Source: Steinernema hermaphroditum
Taxonomy: Eukaryota > Nematoda > Chromadorea > Rhabditida > Steinernematidae
Length of the DNA stretch: 64,000 bases
Assembly (NCBI GenBank): GCA_030435675.1
Contig: CM059622.1
Span: 1,550,001-1,614,000, forward strand
Direction of reading: 5' to 3'
Shown here: positions 44,001-50,152 of the stretch, piece by piece
How positions within the stretch are numbered: the stretch's first letter is position 1
How the letters are laid out: each line of letters starts with the position of its first letter
The notes under the pieces: model-generated
Told to the model about the DNA's origin: nothing
Seen by the model: the letters and a program-made list of their open reading frames with translations, nothing else
Databases searched by the model: none
Program-made: the position numbers and the translations under genes

Positions 44001-45935
44001 ATGTATTCGATGGTAGGAGGGGAGGCACAGGTCGCCTTTTGTCGGCAGGCTTAGACTCAGGTGGTTAGTCATGCGGCAGCGCTCTTCCAGTAACTTCGAC
44101 TTTCTTGGGTATTTGGAGCGACTTTTCTTTAGGTATGTAAGAGTATGCGGGTTTGGATGAAGGGATTGGAATATGCTGCAACGAATGGAATAGAGACTCA
44201 ATGAGGTTAGGCATGCATCTGCACCCGCCGCCGGCTCTTATTAGCCATTTCCAAACAAGTGCCGTCCGCGCCACATCCTCCCAAGATCGCCGACTCGTTT
44301 TTGTTTACACGACACTCTCCTCTTTCAGGAAGTTGTCCGAACGGCCGTCGGCCGTGGAACTGGAGCAGCGCAACATTCTCAAAGAGGAGCAGGCGGCGTC
44401 GATTTCGCAACGGAGAATGGAGGACGCTCGCAAGATGCTGTTGAGGAAACTCAGTTTCCGACCCACCGTGCAGCAGTTGAAGGACAAGCAGATCATCAAG
44501 TTCAACGACTATGTCGAGGTGACCGAAGCCGAGATATACGATAGGAAGGCTGATAAGCCGTGGACGAGATTGACCCCCACAGAAAAGGTGAGCAGAGATG
44601 GGGTGTGGTCGTGTGTTTTATGTGGATGGTTTTAGGCGTTGATCAGAAAAGAGCTTAACGACTTCAAGTCAAACGAAATGGATGTGCATGAGGAGAGCAA
44701 GATGTTTACACGGTTAGTTAAAGTTATGATAGTGCTGATACCAGAATCGGGTCTATATTTCGGGGAATCATACAATTGGATGCCTGATGAGTGCCTAAGT
44801 AAATTATCGGTTCAATTTTTGGTGACGGTCTTCTATACTTATCGTCGAATTCTCTTGATCATAGTTCTGTGACGGCCACATCCATAGATGAAGCCAGTTT
44901 CTCAGAGTCATACAATCATGGATGCCGAAAAAGAATCGCTGTTCAATTTTTGACAATTATCTTATACTGAACGGATCCCTTTGATAGCGTCCAGTCAGAA
45001 CCTAAGAGACTCTAATAGAAATCACGGCTAGCGCTGCCTAAAAGCATCCCTAGTTTATCAAGAGGAGACAAGCAAATTTTTGCACGGCAGATGCATTCCT
45101 CTCTTAGCATTCTTTTGAGCACAGTCCTGAGAAACATTCAATTATGACTCGACTCGCTCGACTCAGTGCTTCACTCCAGAGATGGGCACTAATGGATCGG
45201 ATCGGAACGGCTGAGTCGGTTGGTTGAGCGGAAATAGGGTTGAGCCGATGACCATCTCTGGCTCTGACTAAGGCCTGAGACGAGTGAGTCTAGACAAGTC
45301 GTGACTGGATCATGATCATGAGCATCCGTTAAACCGGTTGGCCATCCGACTCAGCCGATTCTGGCTGACGGCTGATGGATTGGTTGAGTGGATCGGGCCG
45401 TCTCTGGTCAGGGCCAGTTTCTGCAATCCTATCTTAGCATTCTCATGGTCCAAAGCATGGCATCAAGTGGTGACTTGCCTGCAATAGGCCCTAGTCAGGG
45501 CCTCACTCTAATAGATCTATAGCAATCACGAAACGTATCATGTTTCTCGAATGTACTCTACATGTGAGAACGTGTCCAGTTACCTATGTACTCAATTCTG
45601 AAAGCCGATTTTTGACGAATTTCCGCACTTTTCTTTTATCAATTCAGGTCAGTCGTCTATTTTTTTTCGGTCTAGTCGACTAGACGACAATCGAAATTAT
45701 GTCTAAAAAAGAGACTATCATTAGGAGTTGTTATTGTTTTGCCCTTGAGGTCGAGCAATAACTAACTTCACTAATGTTTTTACATCAAAAAGGTCAGGGC
45801 TGTACTTTTAATTACTCGTCTTTGGCAAGGTTGTTTTCGTTGTTGAATATCTGACCTTTTTCCTTTTTGGTGGGTCCCTAGAACACCAAAATGCAGTGCT
45901 ACTAATGAACTCGTTTCAGGTTTCATCGGCCATAA
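20090..45935 (+). CDS. PHACTR family protein (RPEL actin-binding, PP1-binding), 550 aa
   Basis: Phosphatase and actin regulator. The family binds G-actin through RPEL motifs and PP1 through its C-terminus, linking actin state to dephosphorylation. Nine exons keep frame: 20090-20235, 29101-29235, 29283-29494, 32435-32483, 32530-33149, 34423-34561, 44329-44587, 44636-44712, 45920-45935. Exon 2 encodes the diagnostic basic block KFWLRILRPWKWRRR (from about residue 72). Exon 5 is a disordered acidic/basic linker. RPELs KLSERPSAVELEQRNIL (from 435) and KLSFRPTVQQLKDKQII (from 474) are intact. The one before them (RKLDAPDPVDDIPNQT) has lost the Arg-Pro, and the N-terminal RPEL expected after exon 2 is also unrecognisable. 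The C-terminus (FNDYVEVTEAEIYDRKADKP, then ...MFTRFHRP) matches the PP1-binding tail. The last exon is 16 nt. Introns 1 and 6 span 8.9 and 9.8 kb and hold transposons. Alternative promoters are plausible but not shown. Confidence 0.95.
20770..21410 (+). repeat. Tandem duplication in PHACTR intron 1
   Basis: AAAGCATGAACCGTGTTTCT recurs at about 20769 and 21202, followed in both by a block with AGAGGACATC, GTGCACTGTAT-like words, GGCGxxxTCAGTGAT and GACCGCTGATT. The offset is about 430 bp. Confidence 0.85.
22482..22587. mobile_element. hAT-type MITE, 106 bp
   Basis: The ends are TAGGGATGCACC on the left and GGTGCATCCCTT on the right, inverted apart from the terminal base. The exact 8-bp flanking duplication GTCGAGAG occurs at 22474-22481 and 22588-22595; eight-base duplications are typical of hAT elements. 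The interior is a run of CCGGTTCCGG-like words and poly-T with no coding capacity. Long - strand frames passing through it are by-products of its simple sequence. Confidence 0.92.
23202..24875 (-). mobile_element. Internally deleted MULE DNA transposon
   Basis: The element is bounded by an 11-bp direct repeat CAAATCAAGGA at 23191-23201 and 24876-24886; MULEs usually duplicate 9-10 bp, so part of this may be chance extension. The terminal repeats contain tandem copies of GGTCAGTTTGCGCGAA, two on the left and three on the right in inverted orientation, followed by TGTGGCATCGGTTTT on both sides. It inserted in PHACTR intron 1 and reads antisense to it. Its coding remnant is described separately. 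Confidence 0.88.
23363..24554 (-). pseudogene. MULE transposase remnant lacking its catalytic core
   Basis: Two stop-free frames on the - strand represent the two ends of a MULE-type transposase. The upstream frame (24554 to about 24010) begins MTNFGDVEWSFNSRYG and has a zinc-finger-like FACTGC...H...HVC arrangement as in FLYWCH/MULE heads, ending near SLDEIPDQYS. The downstream frame (about 24010 to 23363) resembles the C-terminal part, with STRSMLERIVRQLG and the RTTNHAEAYHSAQRH box typical of MULE tails. The central DDE region of about 150-200 residues is missing, and the two frames are out of register near 24000, so no functional transposase can be made. Family assignment is from motif memory; the deletion is inferred. 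Confidence 0.75.
26799..27524. mobile_element. Tc1/mariner-type element, 726 bp, probably non-autonomous
   Basis: Perfect inverted ends CAGGGTGTTCCATAAGTTCT (left) and its complement (right) extend to about 25 bp. They are flanked by TA on both sides (26797-26798, 27525-27526), the Tc1/mariner target. At 726 bp it is about half of an autonomous element. Frames on both strands (27031-27375 +, 27166-27378 -) show no intact transposase; a vague helix-turn-helix-like stretch on the - strand may be a decayed N-terminus. Confidence 0.88.
27530..29100. other. Rest of PHACTR intron 1
   Basis: No gene is supported. A 132-codon + frame at 27680-28078 and its - strand partners lack domain features. The intron ends with the acceptor CCCGCTTTTCAG at 29100. 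Confidence 0.4.
30040..30990 (+). repeat. Threefold diverged tandem repeat in PHACTR intron 3
   Basis: A unit with TTTTTGATGGxxAxGA and GAAGGGAATTTC occurs near 30072, 30534 and 30815. A linked unit with CAGTTTGTAGTCGATTTGA followed by GAAGxTGGCCCC occurs at about 30702 and 30918, with a more diverged third near 30180. Each copy has an ATTTTTG close by. Confidence 0.78.
31032..31545 (+). repeat. Two diverged SINE-like copies
   Basis: Segments at about 31032-31185 and 31396-31545 share TTCTCCGGxxGGxxxxxCCAGT, TAGxxCxAATGGAC, an A-box-like TGGCTCATTxCxxAC, AATCGGTCGA and CCCCATTTT. They are related to the tRNA-derived family at 7351 and 55961 but more decayed, especially in the B-box region. 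Confidence 0.6.
33150..34422. other. PHACTR intron 5
   Basis: The 1.3-kb intron has the donor GTGAGT and the acceptor ATCGTTGCAG. Near 34182 it holds AACCGGTTGAACGGCTGA, a phrase also found near 51770, so a short dispersed repeat is present. No other gene is seen. Confidence 0.5.
35310..36420 (+). repeat. Tandem duplication with SINE-like segment in PHACTR intron 6
   Basis: Two diverged copies run about 35313-35760 and 35790-36420. Shared landmarks are AAxGCGCTCG, GCGCTAAGGxC/GCACTAAGGGC, CGAATGATGxxCACTCTC, CAGAATATT and TTTTGAACGTT, then TTTxACTATGGTGATAGA. The second copy contains a tRNA-like head (TGTGTGGATCATTGCC, 36010-36060) related to the SINE family. Confidence 0.72.
36587..36738. 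repeat. Left subterminal palindromes of the Harbinger element
   Basis: The 18-bp perfect palindrome GCCCCGCGCGCGCGGGGC occurs at 36589-36606, 36640-36657 and 36719-36736. Single arms occur in between. An inverted pair of end-like words (GTTCATACTT and AAGTATGAAC, about 36683-36710) makes the first 165 bp look like a small element folded back on itself. Confidence 0.9.
36830..38152 (-). CDS. Harbinger transposase (DDE nuclease), 395 aa
   Basis: The nuclease that cuts the element at its ends and inserts it at TTA sites, normally in the nucleus together with its DNA-binding partner. Four exons join in frame on the - strand: 38152-37851, 37806-37440, 37395-37190 and 37142-36830, with introns of 44-47 nt. 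The N-terminus has the helical lead (RRYYVRPAHLLHQP) and SSRERLAVFLRFAAHESSIR. The catalytic triad is visible: the first Asp in FPHCLGALDGKHF, the second in LPFVVVADQGF, and the Glu in ARRVSENCFGIL. MLLSPLQM and ALLHNWLR close the domain. The length is normal for the family. No stop or frameshift interrupts it, so the enzyme could be functional; expression inside a host intron, antisense, is not shown. Confidence 0.95.
38252..39210 (-). CDS. Harbinger accessory protein with MADF domain, 291 aa
   Basis: The second gene of the transposon, expected to bind its subterminal repeats and bring the transposase to them. Three exons join in frame: 39210-38877, 38833-38668 and 38627-38252, with introns of 40-43 nt. 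After an acidic lead and a basic patch (SRRKRKKKD), a MADF/Myb-like domain runs from LKRLIIREVQPREFVWAESH through YKNTYKKTGVFEGIAQKI to GETWGALHKYYKKN. The C-terminus (FGHYVQKVVNDVETKNRRLA) resembles the helical tail of MADF-BESS proteins. The start at 39210 is the first ATG in frame; an ATG at 39189 (MGKCSEE) is equally possible. It lies about 100 bases upstream of the transposase gene, same strand. Confidence 0.88.
39415..39635. repeat. Right subterminal palindromes of the Harbinger element
   Basis: Perfect or near-perfect GCCCCGCGCGCGCGGGGC palindromes occur at 39497-39514 and 39594-39611. Shorter GCCCCGCGGGGC forms occur at 39466-39477 and 39552-39563, plus a CCCCATGG...CCATGGGG pair near 39434. 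They mirror the left end and are candidate binding sites for the element's own proteins. Confidence 0.88.
39700..39910 (+). repeat. Short tandem duplication, about 145 bp period
   Basis: CGTATTTTTGGAGTCTTATTAACGAC with TAAGGCAGTGGTCATG (about 39716-39760) returns in slightly changed form at about 39860-39904. Both copies keep ATTTTTGGAGTC. Confidence 0.85.
40165..40595 (+). repeat. Tandem duplication, about 230-270 bp period
   Basis: CCTxTxTCTTTGAGCTTATGxTxAATC recurs near 40178 and 40447. CTTGCATAACGACCA recurs near 40321 and 40528, followed in both by GCGAGCATCGT and TTATTCAGCGAT-like words. Confidence 0.82.
40600..41925. other. Part of PHACTR intron 6 without recognised content
   Basis: The longest frames (104 codons at 40904-41218 and 86 at 41405-41665, both - strand) have no domain features. 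Only scattered ATTTTTG words were noted. Confidence 0.4.
41926..42890 (+). repeat. Tandem duplication, about 595 bp period, plus dispersed repeat
   Basis: CTTGTGCATAxxGGATACA followed by CGCGATGAATATCTTTCG occurs at about 42118 and 42712, and both copies end in GATGGTTATTTTTG. The segment 41930-42045 also resembles 16086-16200, outside this gene. Confidence 0.82.
43187..43285 (+). repeat. Small direct repeat
   Basis: GGGGACGTCAGAA occurs twice (near 43192 and 43254), each followed by a GGGGAxACGCTTGAA-like word, giving a unit of about 60 bp. Confidence 0.65.
43290..44328. other. 3' end of PHACTR intron 6
   Basis: No gene is seen. Frames of 76-138 codons on both strands lack domain features. 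The intron ends in CTCCTCTTTCAG, immediately before the first intact RPEL codons. Confidence 0.45.
44713..45919. other. PHACTR intron 8, preceding a 16-nt last exon
   Basis: The 1.2-kb intron opens GTTAGT and closes TCGTTTCAG. It holds a diverged pair (about 44765-44868 and 44905-44990, sharing GAATCATACAATxxxGATGCC and TTCAATTTTTG) and a foldback segment listed separately. Confidence 0.6.
45176..45262. repeat. Small foldback, CCAGAGATGG ends
   Basis: CCAGAGATGG at about 45176 and CCATCTCTGG at about 45253 are perfect inverted repeats enclosing GGATCGGATCGG-type sequence. Right of it, to 45413, are GGTTGGCCATCCGACTCAGCC-like words and another CTCTGG end. No clear target duplication was found, so the element class is open. 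The CAGAGATG end resembles hAT termini. Confidence 0.5.
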
Positions 45936-46031
45936 CCCAAGACCAGAACAATCACCTTCTTCTACTATTCTATGTGTAATATGTCGTTTGTGTTTGAGTT
46001 CGTCCGATCACAATGAATTGTACAATGTCTC

Positions 46032-46037
46032 AATAAA
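46032..46037 (+). terminator. PHACTR poly(A) signal AATAAA
   Basis: The first canonical AATAAA downstream of the stop codon at 45933-45935, giving a 3' UTR of about 110-120 nt. Sites this close to the stop are normal in nematodes. Confidence 0.75.
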
Positions 46038-46850
46038 GATATTTTAATCGAAAGCACTACACAAAGTAACAAAATAATCTTCTTCGATATTTGGCATTTT
46101 GATTTTTGGTATTTAAATGACCACTTTTATTGCGAGCTATATCATCTACATAGTGTGCCATTTGTAGTTCACCAAATGTATTTTGATTGTTGGCATTGAT
46201 TTAAGATACATGAGGTTGCTGAGTGATTAAAGGAAAACCGTTTGAGCCGCATAGTGGCTGTTTTGTTAATTTTTGCAAACACGTTATATATGTTATACAT
46301 ACATGTGACATTGAAGATTGCGCCTGATTCCTATGAATCCTCACCGATATAATCACGCATATTTGACTCGTGGTTGGCACCTTTCGAGATTCCGTTTGAA
46401 TTTTTGTCCACGGCTACGTAAGTACAGTATTTCCTTACAAAGATTATGTGTTCCATCGATGCCACCAAATGGCTCCTGATTTCCACCTTTCAAATGGCCA
46501 ATCCAAGGTGCTTCCAGGACGTCAGCTCTCTTCTCGACTATTATGGATGGTTCAGAGTAGCTTCAGAGTCAAGGATTTCTTTATCTTATTTTAAGCGCTT
46601 TACAGTGATATCGTTCTGAAAAGGACAAGTGGAAGCGTGGAAGAGTGGGCTGTTGTAGGGATGGACTTGTAAACATGTGATTTTGCCAGGTCGGGCCATT
46701 TTTTGGGTCATTTTTGGAACTTGGAAACAGACGGTCTCGGGAAGTCGTACTTTTTATGTACCCAATAATGTCATTTTTTTCTGCCTATTCCGAGCATTTA
46801 TTTAGTGTTCGTTGTGCCGTTTCTTGTGAAAATGTTTAGGAAAGCAAGTA
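46038..46850. other. Intergenic stretch, nothing recognised
   Basis: AT-rich sequence between the PHACTR poly(A) site and the tRNA, with four ATTTTTG words. No coding frame of note. Confidence 0.45.
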
Positions 46851-46860
46851 TAAAAACTTC

Positions 46861-46932
46861 GCCCCTTAAGGGATTCGAACCCTTGGCCGTTAGATTAAAA
46901 GTCTAACGCTCTACCGGCTGAGCTAAAGGGGC
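46861..46932 (-). tRNA. tRNA-Lys (anticodon UUU)
   Basis: Read on the - strand, this 72-nt sequence folds as a full cloverleaf. A perfect 7-bp acceptor stem pairs GCCCCTT with AAGGGGC. The D arm carries TAGCTCAGCCGG (A box). The anticodon loop CTTTTAA sits in a TTAGA/TCTAA stem, giving anticodon TTT. The T arm contains GGTTCGAATCC (B box). A run of five T follows on the - strand (46852-46856), a normal pol III terminator. There is no intron. It decodes AAA/AAG lysine codons. Confidence 0.98.
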
Positions 46933-46939
46933 TCCGATT

Positions 46940-47750
46940 TTATTGTTTCGCGAGGATGTGATGTCCTGCTCGACTCGATATCGATCTGATTCCACGTGAT
47001 TCAGCTGATCCCTTCTGTTCAGAGCCATGGTAAAAGGCGGAAGTGTTTTGTGATCAACTGTAACCATAACAGTCGAGCTGCTATGTGGTGTTCTGTTCGT
47101 CCCATATTTAAGCTTCTTATCATAATCGACCGGAACTTCCGATGGACAATTGTTGTTATTCGCGTTTGTCACCATCGATCGTGATCTTCTGTTTGCCCAC
47201 GAAGAGAACCGGAAGAGCTTTCCAGTAGGTTCAATGTTTTTCCGACCCGGAAGGCCGTTTGTTTATCGCATACATGTCAACGTCACCATCTGTGGAAAGG
47301 AAACCGTTGGTCTTGTCGATGCAGCCAAGGCCAAGGTACAAAGAAGGAGGCAATGGGAAGACGGCTACAGAACGACCACATCAATTTTGTTTCAGCCTTC
47401 TCCAGCAAATTCAAGGACATCCTGGTTCTTTTCAGTTCAAAAGAGTCACTTGGTACTGGTCGTTTCAAAACTCTTTGTCTTAGGCTTGTCATTGCCAATA
47501 AAAAACAGCTGTTTTCGAAACAATGGAGTTGCAATTGGTCGGCGACAAAAACAAATAGGTCACAAGTGGCCGGCTTCCGAGACGATGTCTTTATGATTTG
47601 CTGACAGGTGCAGAAGAAAACTCATAAGAAAAGCAATTGGTCTCCAGCCGCGATATGGTTGTCGTCGTGAGGAGAACGCAACAGATAGCGATAAATAAGA
47701 CTTGCTTCTAATTCTCATAAAGCAGTAGATGTACGTTCCTATGGGTGTGT
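46940..47750. other. Unassigned stretch upstream of the orphan gene
   Basis: Overlapping + frames of 62-148 codons (for example 47150-47596) are present with moderately GC-rich sequence, suggesting a decayed or multi-exon coding segment. No domain was recognised and no consistent splice model was found. Confidence 0.3.
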
Positions 47751-47756
47751 TGATCA

Positions 47757-48110
47757 CAGGCAAGGTGGAGCGTTTGACGGTGTTCGGACCATTAATTTAT
47801 AAGCAACCTTTTAAAATAGTAAATGGGGATTCTAGACATGGTGAAGAACCTCCCAACCTACCAATGGCGAAGACCTTATAGCCTGTTTTTAATATGCTCC
47901 TATGGAGTGCCGTGATGAGGGTTGAGCCAACTCCAAGTGATATCAAAATGACCTCTTTGTTCGTGGAAACCCTACGACGAGATGTAACCTAATATTTTGA
48001 TATACATACAAGGTGGCGACGATGTTTGTATCTTGGCGGACATGCATTGGTAAACAGCCTTTTAAATTGATAAATGGAGATACTAGGCAACAGAGCATGG
48101 CGAATCCTGT
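47757..48110 (+). repeat. Tandem duplication just upstream of the orphan gene
   Basis: CAAGGTGG, then AAxCxxCCTTTTAAAxT, xGTAAATGGxGATxCTAG and CATGG recur at about 47760-47845 and 48012-48110. The period is about 250 bp. Confidence 0.65.
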
Positions 48111-48443
48111 AGCTTTTTGATTTCTTTCGTGCTTTTGTGTCACTACTGGAGGAAAAGGCTACGTGCGCATCAAACAGCCCTGGAATTCGACACCGTAGAT
48201 CGTCATATTCTCAATAACTCACCAGCCAAAATCTCTCCTCCAGATCTGGTGGAAGGCAGTTTTCTGGGATTTCTGATATCTATATATGCACATGCAGATT
48301 TGAGTGGTAAACATTCTATGTTCATGTTAAACTTCAAAACCCACCATCCTGTCGTATCTCAAGATGTGATACTTTCACACATTGAAATATCGACGCGATT
48401 TGGATCAGTCAAGACGTGGTTCATGGCGTGGAACTGTTCGGCC

Positions 48444-49331
48444 ATGGACACCGTTCCGTTCAAATTCGTAGATGCCGTGGTCGAGCTGTTTGGAGAGCGC
48501 ACTCTGAAACCTTTGGCGGAGTTTGACGACAACACCATATGGAAGGATGTCATCGATCTGCATTTCCGAAACCGTCGGTACGGCACGTTGTATATTGGAG
48601 GAGTAAAAGATGGATTCAAAGTCACTGTCACGCCAGAGGGCGAACACAGTTCATACACAATCCAAGAATTGCAGGAGCATGTGGATAGACGTTTTGCCCG
48701 TTTCGTTCAGGTAATATCTTCTTCGGACATCACTATAACCGACAGTCTCGAATTGCGAAAAGAAGATCACAAGAAGTTAAAGTGGGCGCTATCACAGCAG
48801 TTCACCAATGGCAGCGAATGGGTGATCGCGCTTGGAACACAGGTCGGAATAGAAAAGTGGATAGTAGAGGGCCTCTTCCCAAGAGTGTATGTTTCGGTAT
48901 TGAATTTGAACTACTCCGGCACCATATATTTTGATTTCCTGAAGGATCAAATCGAAAATAACCCGATCCTTCATTACATCAACTTACACGGGGAATGGCC
49001 CGATGCCATTCAGTCGTATCTCAGGAAATATCTCCTTCAAACGGGTGCAAGAAGATCCCTCATCTATGGAAGACTCCGTTTGGCTAATGATTTCATGGAA
49101 GAAGTTCTTAAATTGTGGAGAGAGAACGATGAGTTTAAATGCACGTTCAGGTGTTTCGTGTCGCCAGACGAGGAATCGATGCCCTACTTGAGAGCTATGC
49201 AACGGGATCCCACAAGCAGAACACCAACCTACCGCCTCAAACATGACACCCGAAAGTCAGTGGTTTCCTGCTCAATAGACTTTCACAAGGTCTTTGAAAT
49301 TCATAATTGTGAATCCGGGTGCTCTTGTTGA
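48444..49331 (+). CDS. Orphan nematode-family protein, 295 aa, intronless
   Basis: A single stop-free frame of coding-like composition. It remains open back to 48117, but I chose the ATG at 48444 because the protein then starts MDTVPFKFVDAVVELFGE, a form I associate with large nematode-specific families of F-box-like regulators that begin with a short MDxVPxxF motif. Downstream, IWKDVIDLHFRNRRYGTLYI and RKEDHKKLKWALSQQF suggest an alpha/beta protein. There is no signal peptide, membrane segment or catalytic motif that I recognise, and I assign no function. The lack of introns, unlike its neighbours, fits a rapidly expanding or retroposed family. The upstream frame (from 48117) includes repeat-derived sequence and is less credible as protein. 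Confidence 0.75.
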   Translation: MDTVPFKFVDAVVELFGERTLKPLAEFDDNTIWKDVIDLHFRNRRYGTLYIGGVKDGFKVTVTPEGEHSSYTIQELQEHVDRRFARFVQVISSSDITITDSLELRKEDHKKLKWALSQQFTNGSEWVIALGTQVGIEKWIVEGLFPRVYVSVLNLNYSGTIYFDFLKDQIENNPILHYINLHGEWPDAIQSYLRKYLLQTGARRSLIYGRLRLANDFMEEVLKLWRENDEFKCTFRCFVSPDEESMPYLRAMQRDPTSRTPTYRLKHDTRKSVVSCSIDFHKVFEIHNCESGCSC

Positions 49332-50152
49332 CCACTTGTTGACCACTGTTGTTAAAAATGTCATTTGATAACTATTTCACAACTCGTTAGTATGATCTTA
49401 CGTCTACGCTTTTATCTCTCATTTTTATATGCAGCACGACCTTAACAGATGATCCTACTCTCTTCAAACAAACGAATCTGCAAGAAAAAGTGGCATTTTA
49501 AGGTCTCCGCACAGATGCTACCTGTTCTGAAGCCTTCCGTTCCAGTTGTCTAGATCTACACACATAAACTGTCTGGACTGAGCTGTCTGCATAGCTATTC
49601 AAAGGCAATTCTCCTTTACACTTTGTTATCTTCAGTTAACTCTTAAAGTTGTCATTTGAACTTTTTCTTATTAACATAATATACGATTTGCCACTGTCAT
49701 CTCACTTGATTGATATTTTCACTTTGTTACACAATATTTATATTAACATCTTATATATACCTCTGTCTCTAACACAAAAAAAAGAAAATAATAATCAAAA
49801 AACGAACAAATTAGCCTGACAACAATGAACGTAAGTAGTGAACATTAGAGGGGTTGGACATTAGGTGGTGGTGGTGGTGGATTGAACTTTCTTGGACGAC
49901 TCGACTGGTGTACGGTAGATGGTGGAAGTGGGGTTACTGACGCGACCAACAGAATACAATACTGGAAGCATGTTCGGAACGGTGTTACAAGTTGAGCAAA
50001 CTACAAAGTTTCGGATGAAAAAGGTCCTGACACGAACGAGAGAGGGGAGGCTCGGCGGCGGAGGAGGAGAGGAAGAAGAGAATCGGAGAGAAGTGTGAGA
50101 AACCCGTTGTAGCGAGCGCCAGAAAAGGAAGAGGGGACACGTATTCTCGGCA
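49332..50152. other. Convergent intergenic region
   Basis: Separates the orphan gene (+) from the 3' end of the cyclase gene (-). It holds a short GGTGGTGGTGGTGGTGG microsatellite near 49867 and should contain both 3' UTRs. No canonical AATAAA was confidently assigned on either strand. Confidence 0.5.

Noticed and set aside
45176..45413. A defined hAT element at the CCAGAGATGG foldback
   Set aside because: The inverted ends are clear, but no 8-bp target duplication could be found at either possible boundary, so only a foldback repeat is reported.
46903..47175. 90-codon - strand frame
   Set aside because: It crosses the tRNA-Lys gene and has no protein features.
48117..48443. Longer N-terminus for the orphan gene (404 aa)
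   Set aside because: The upstream part overlaps a tandem-repeat edge and looks less protein-like; the MDTVPF start at 48444 fits better. Not excluded.
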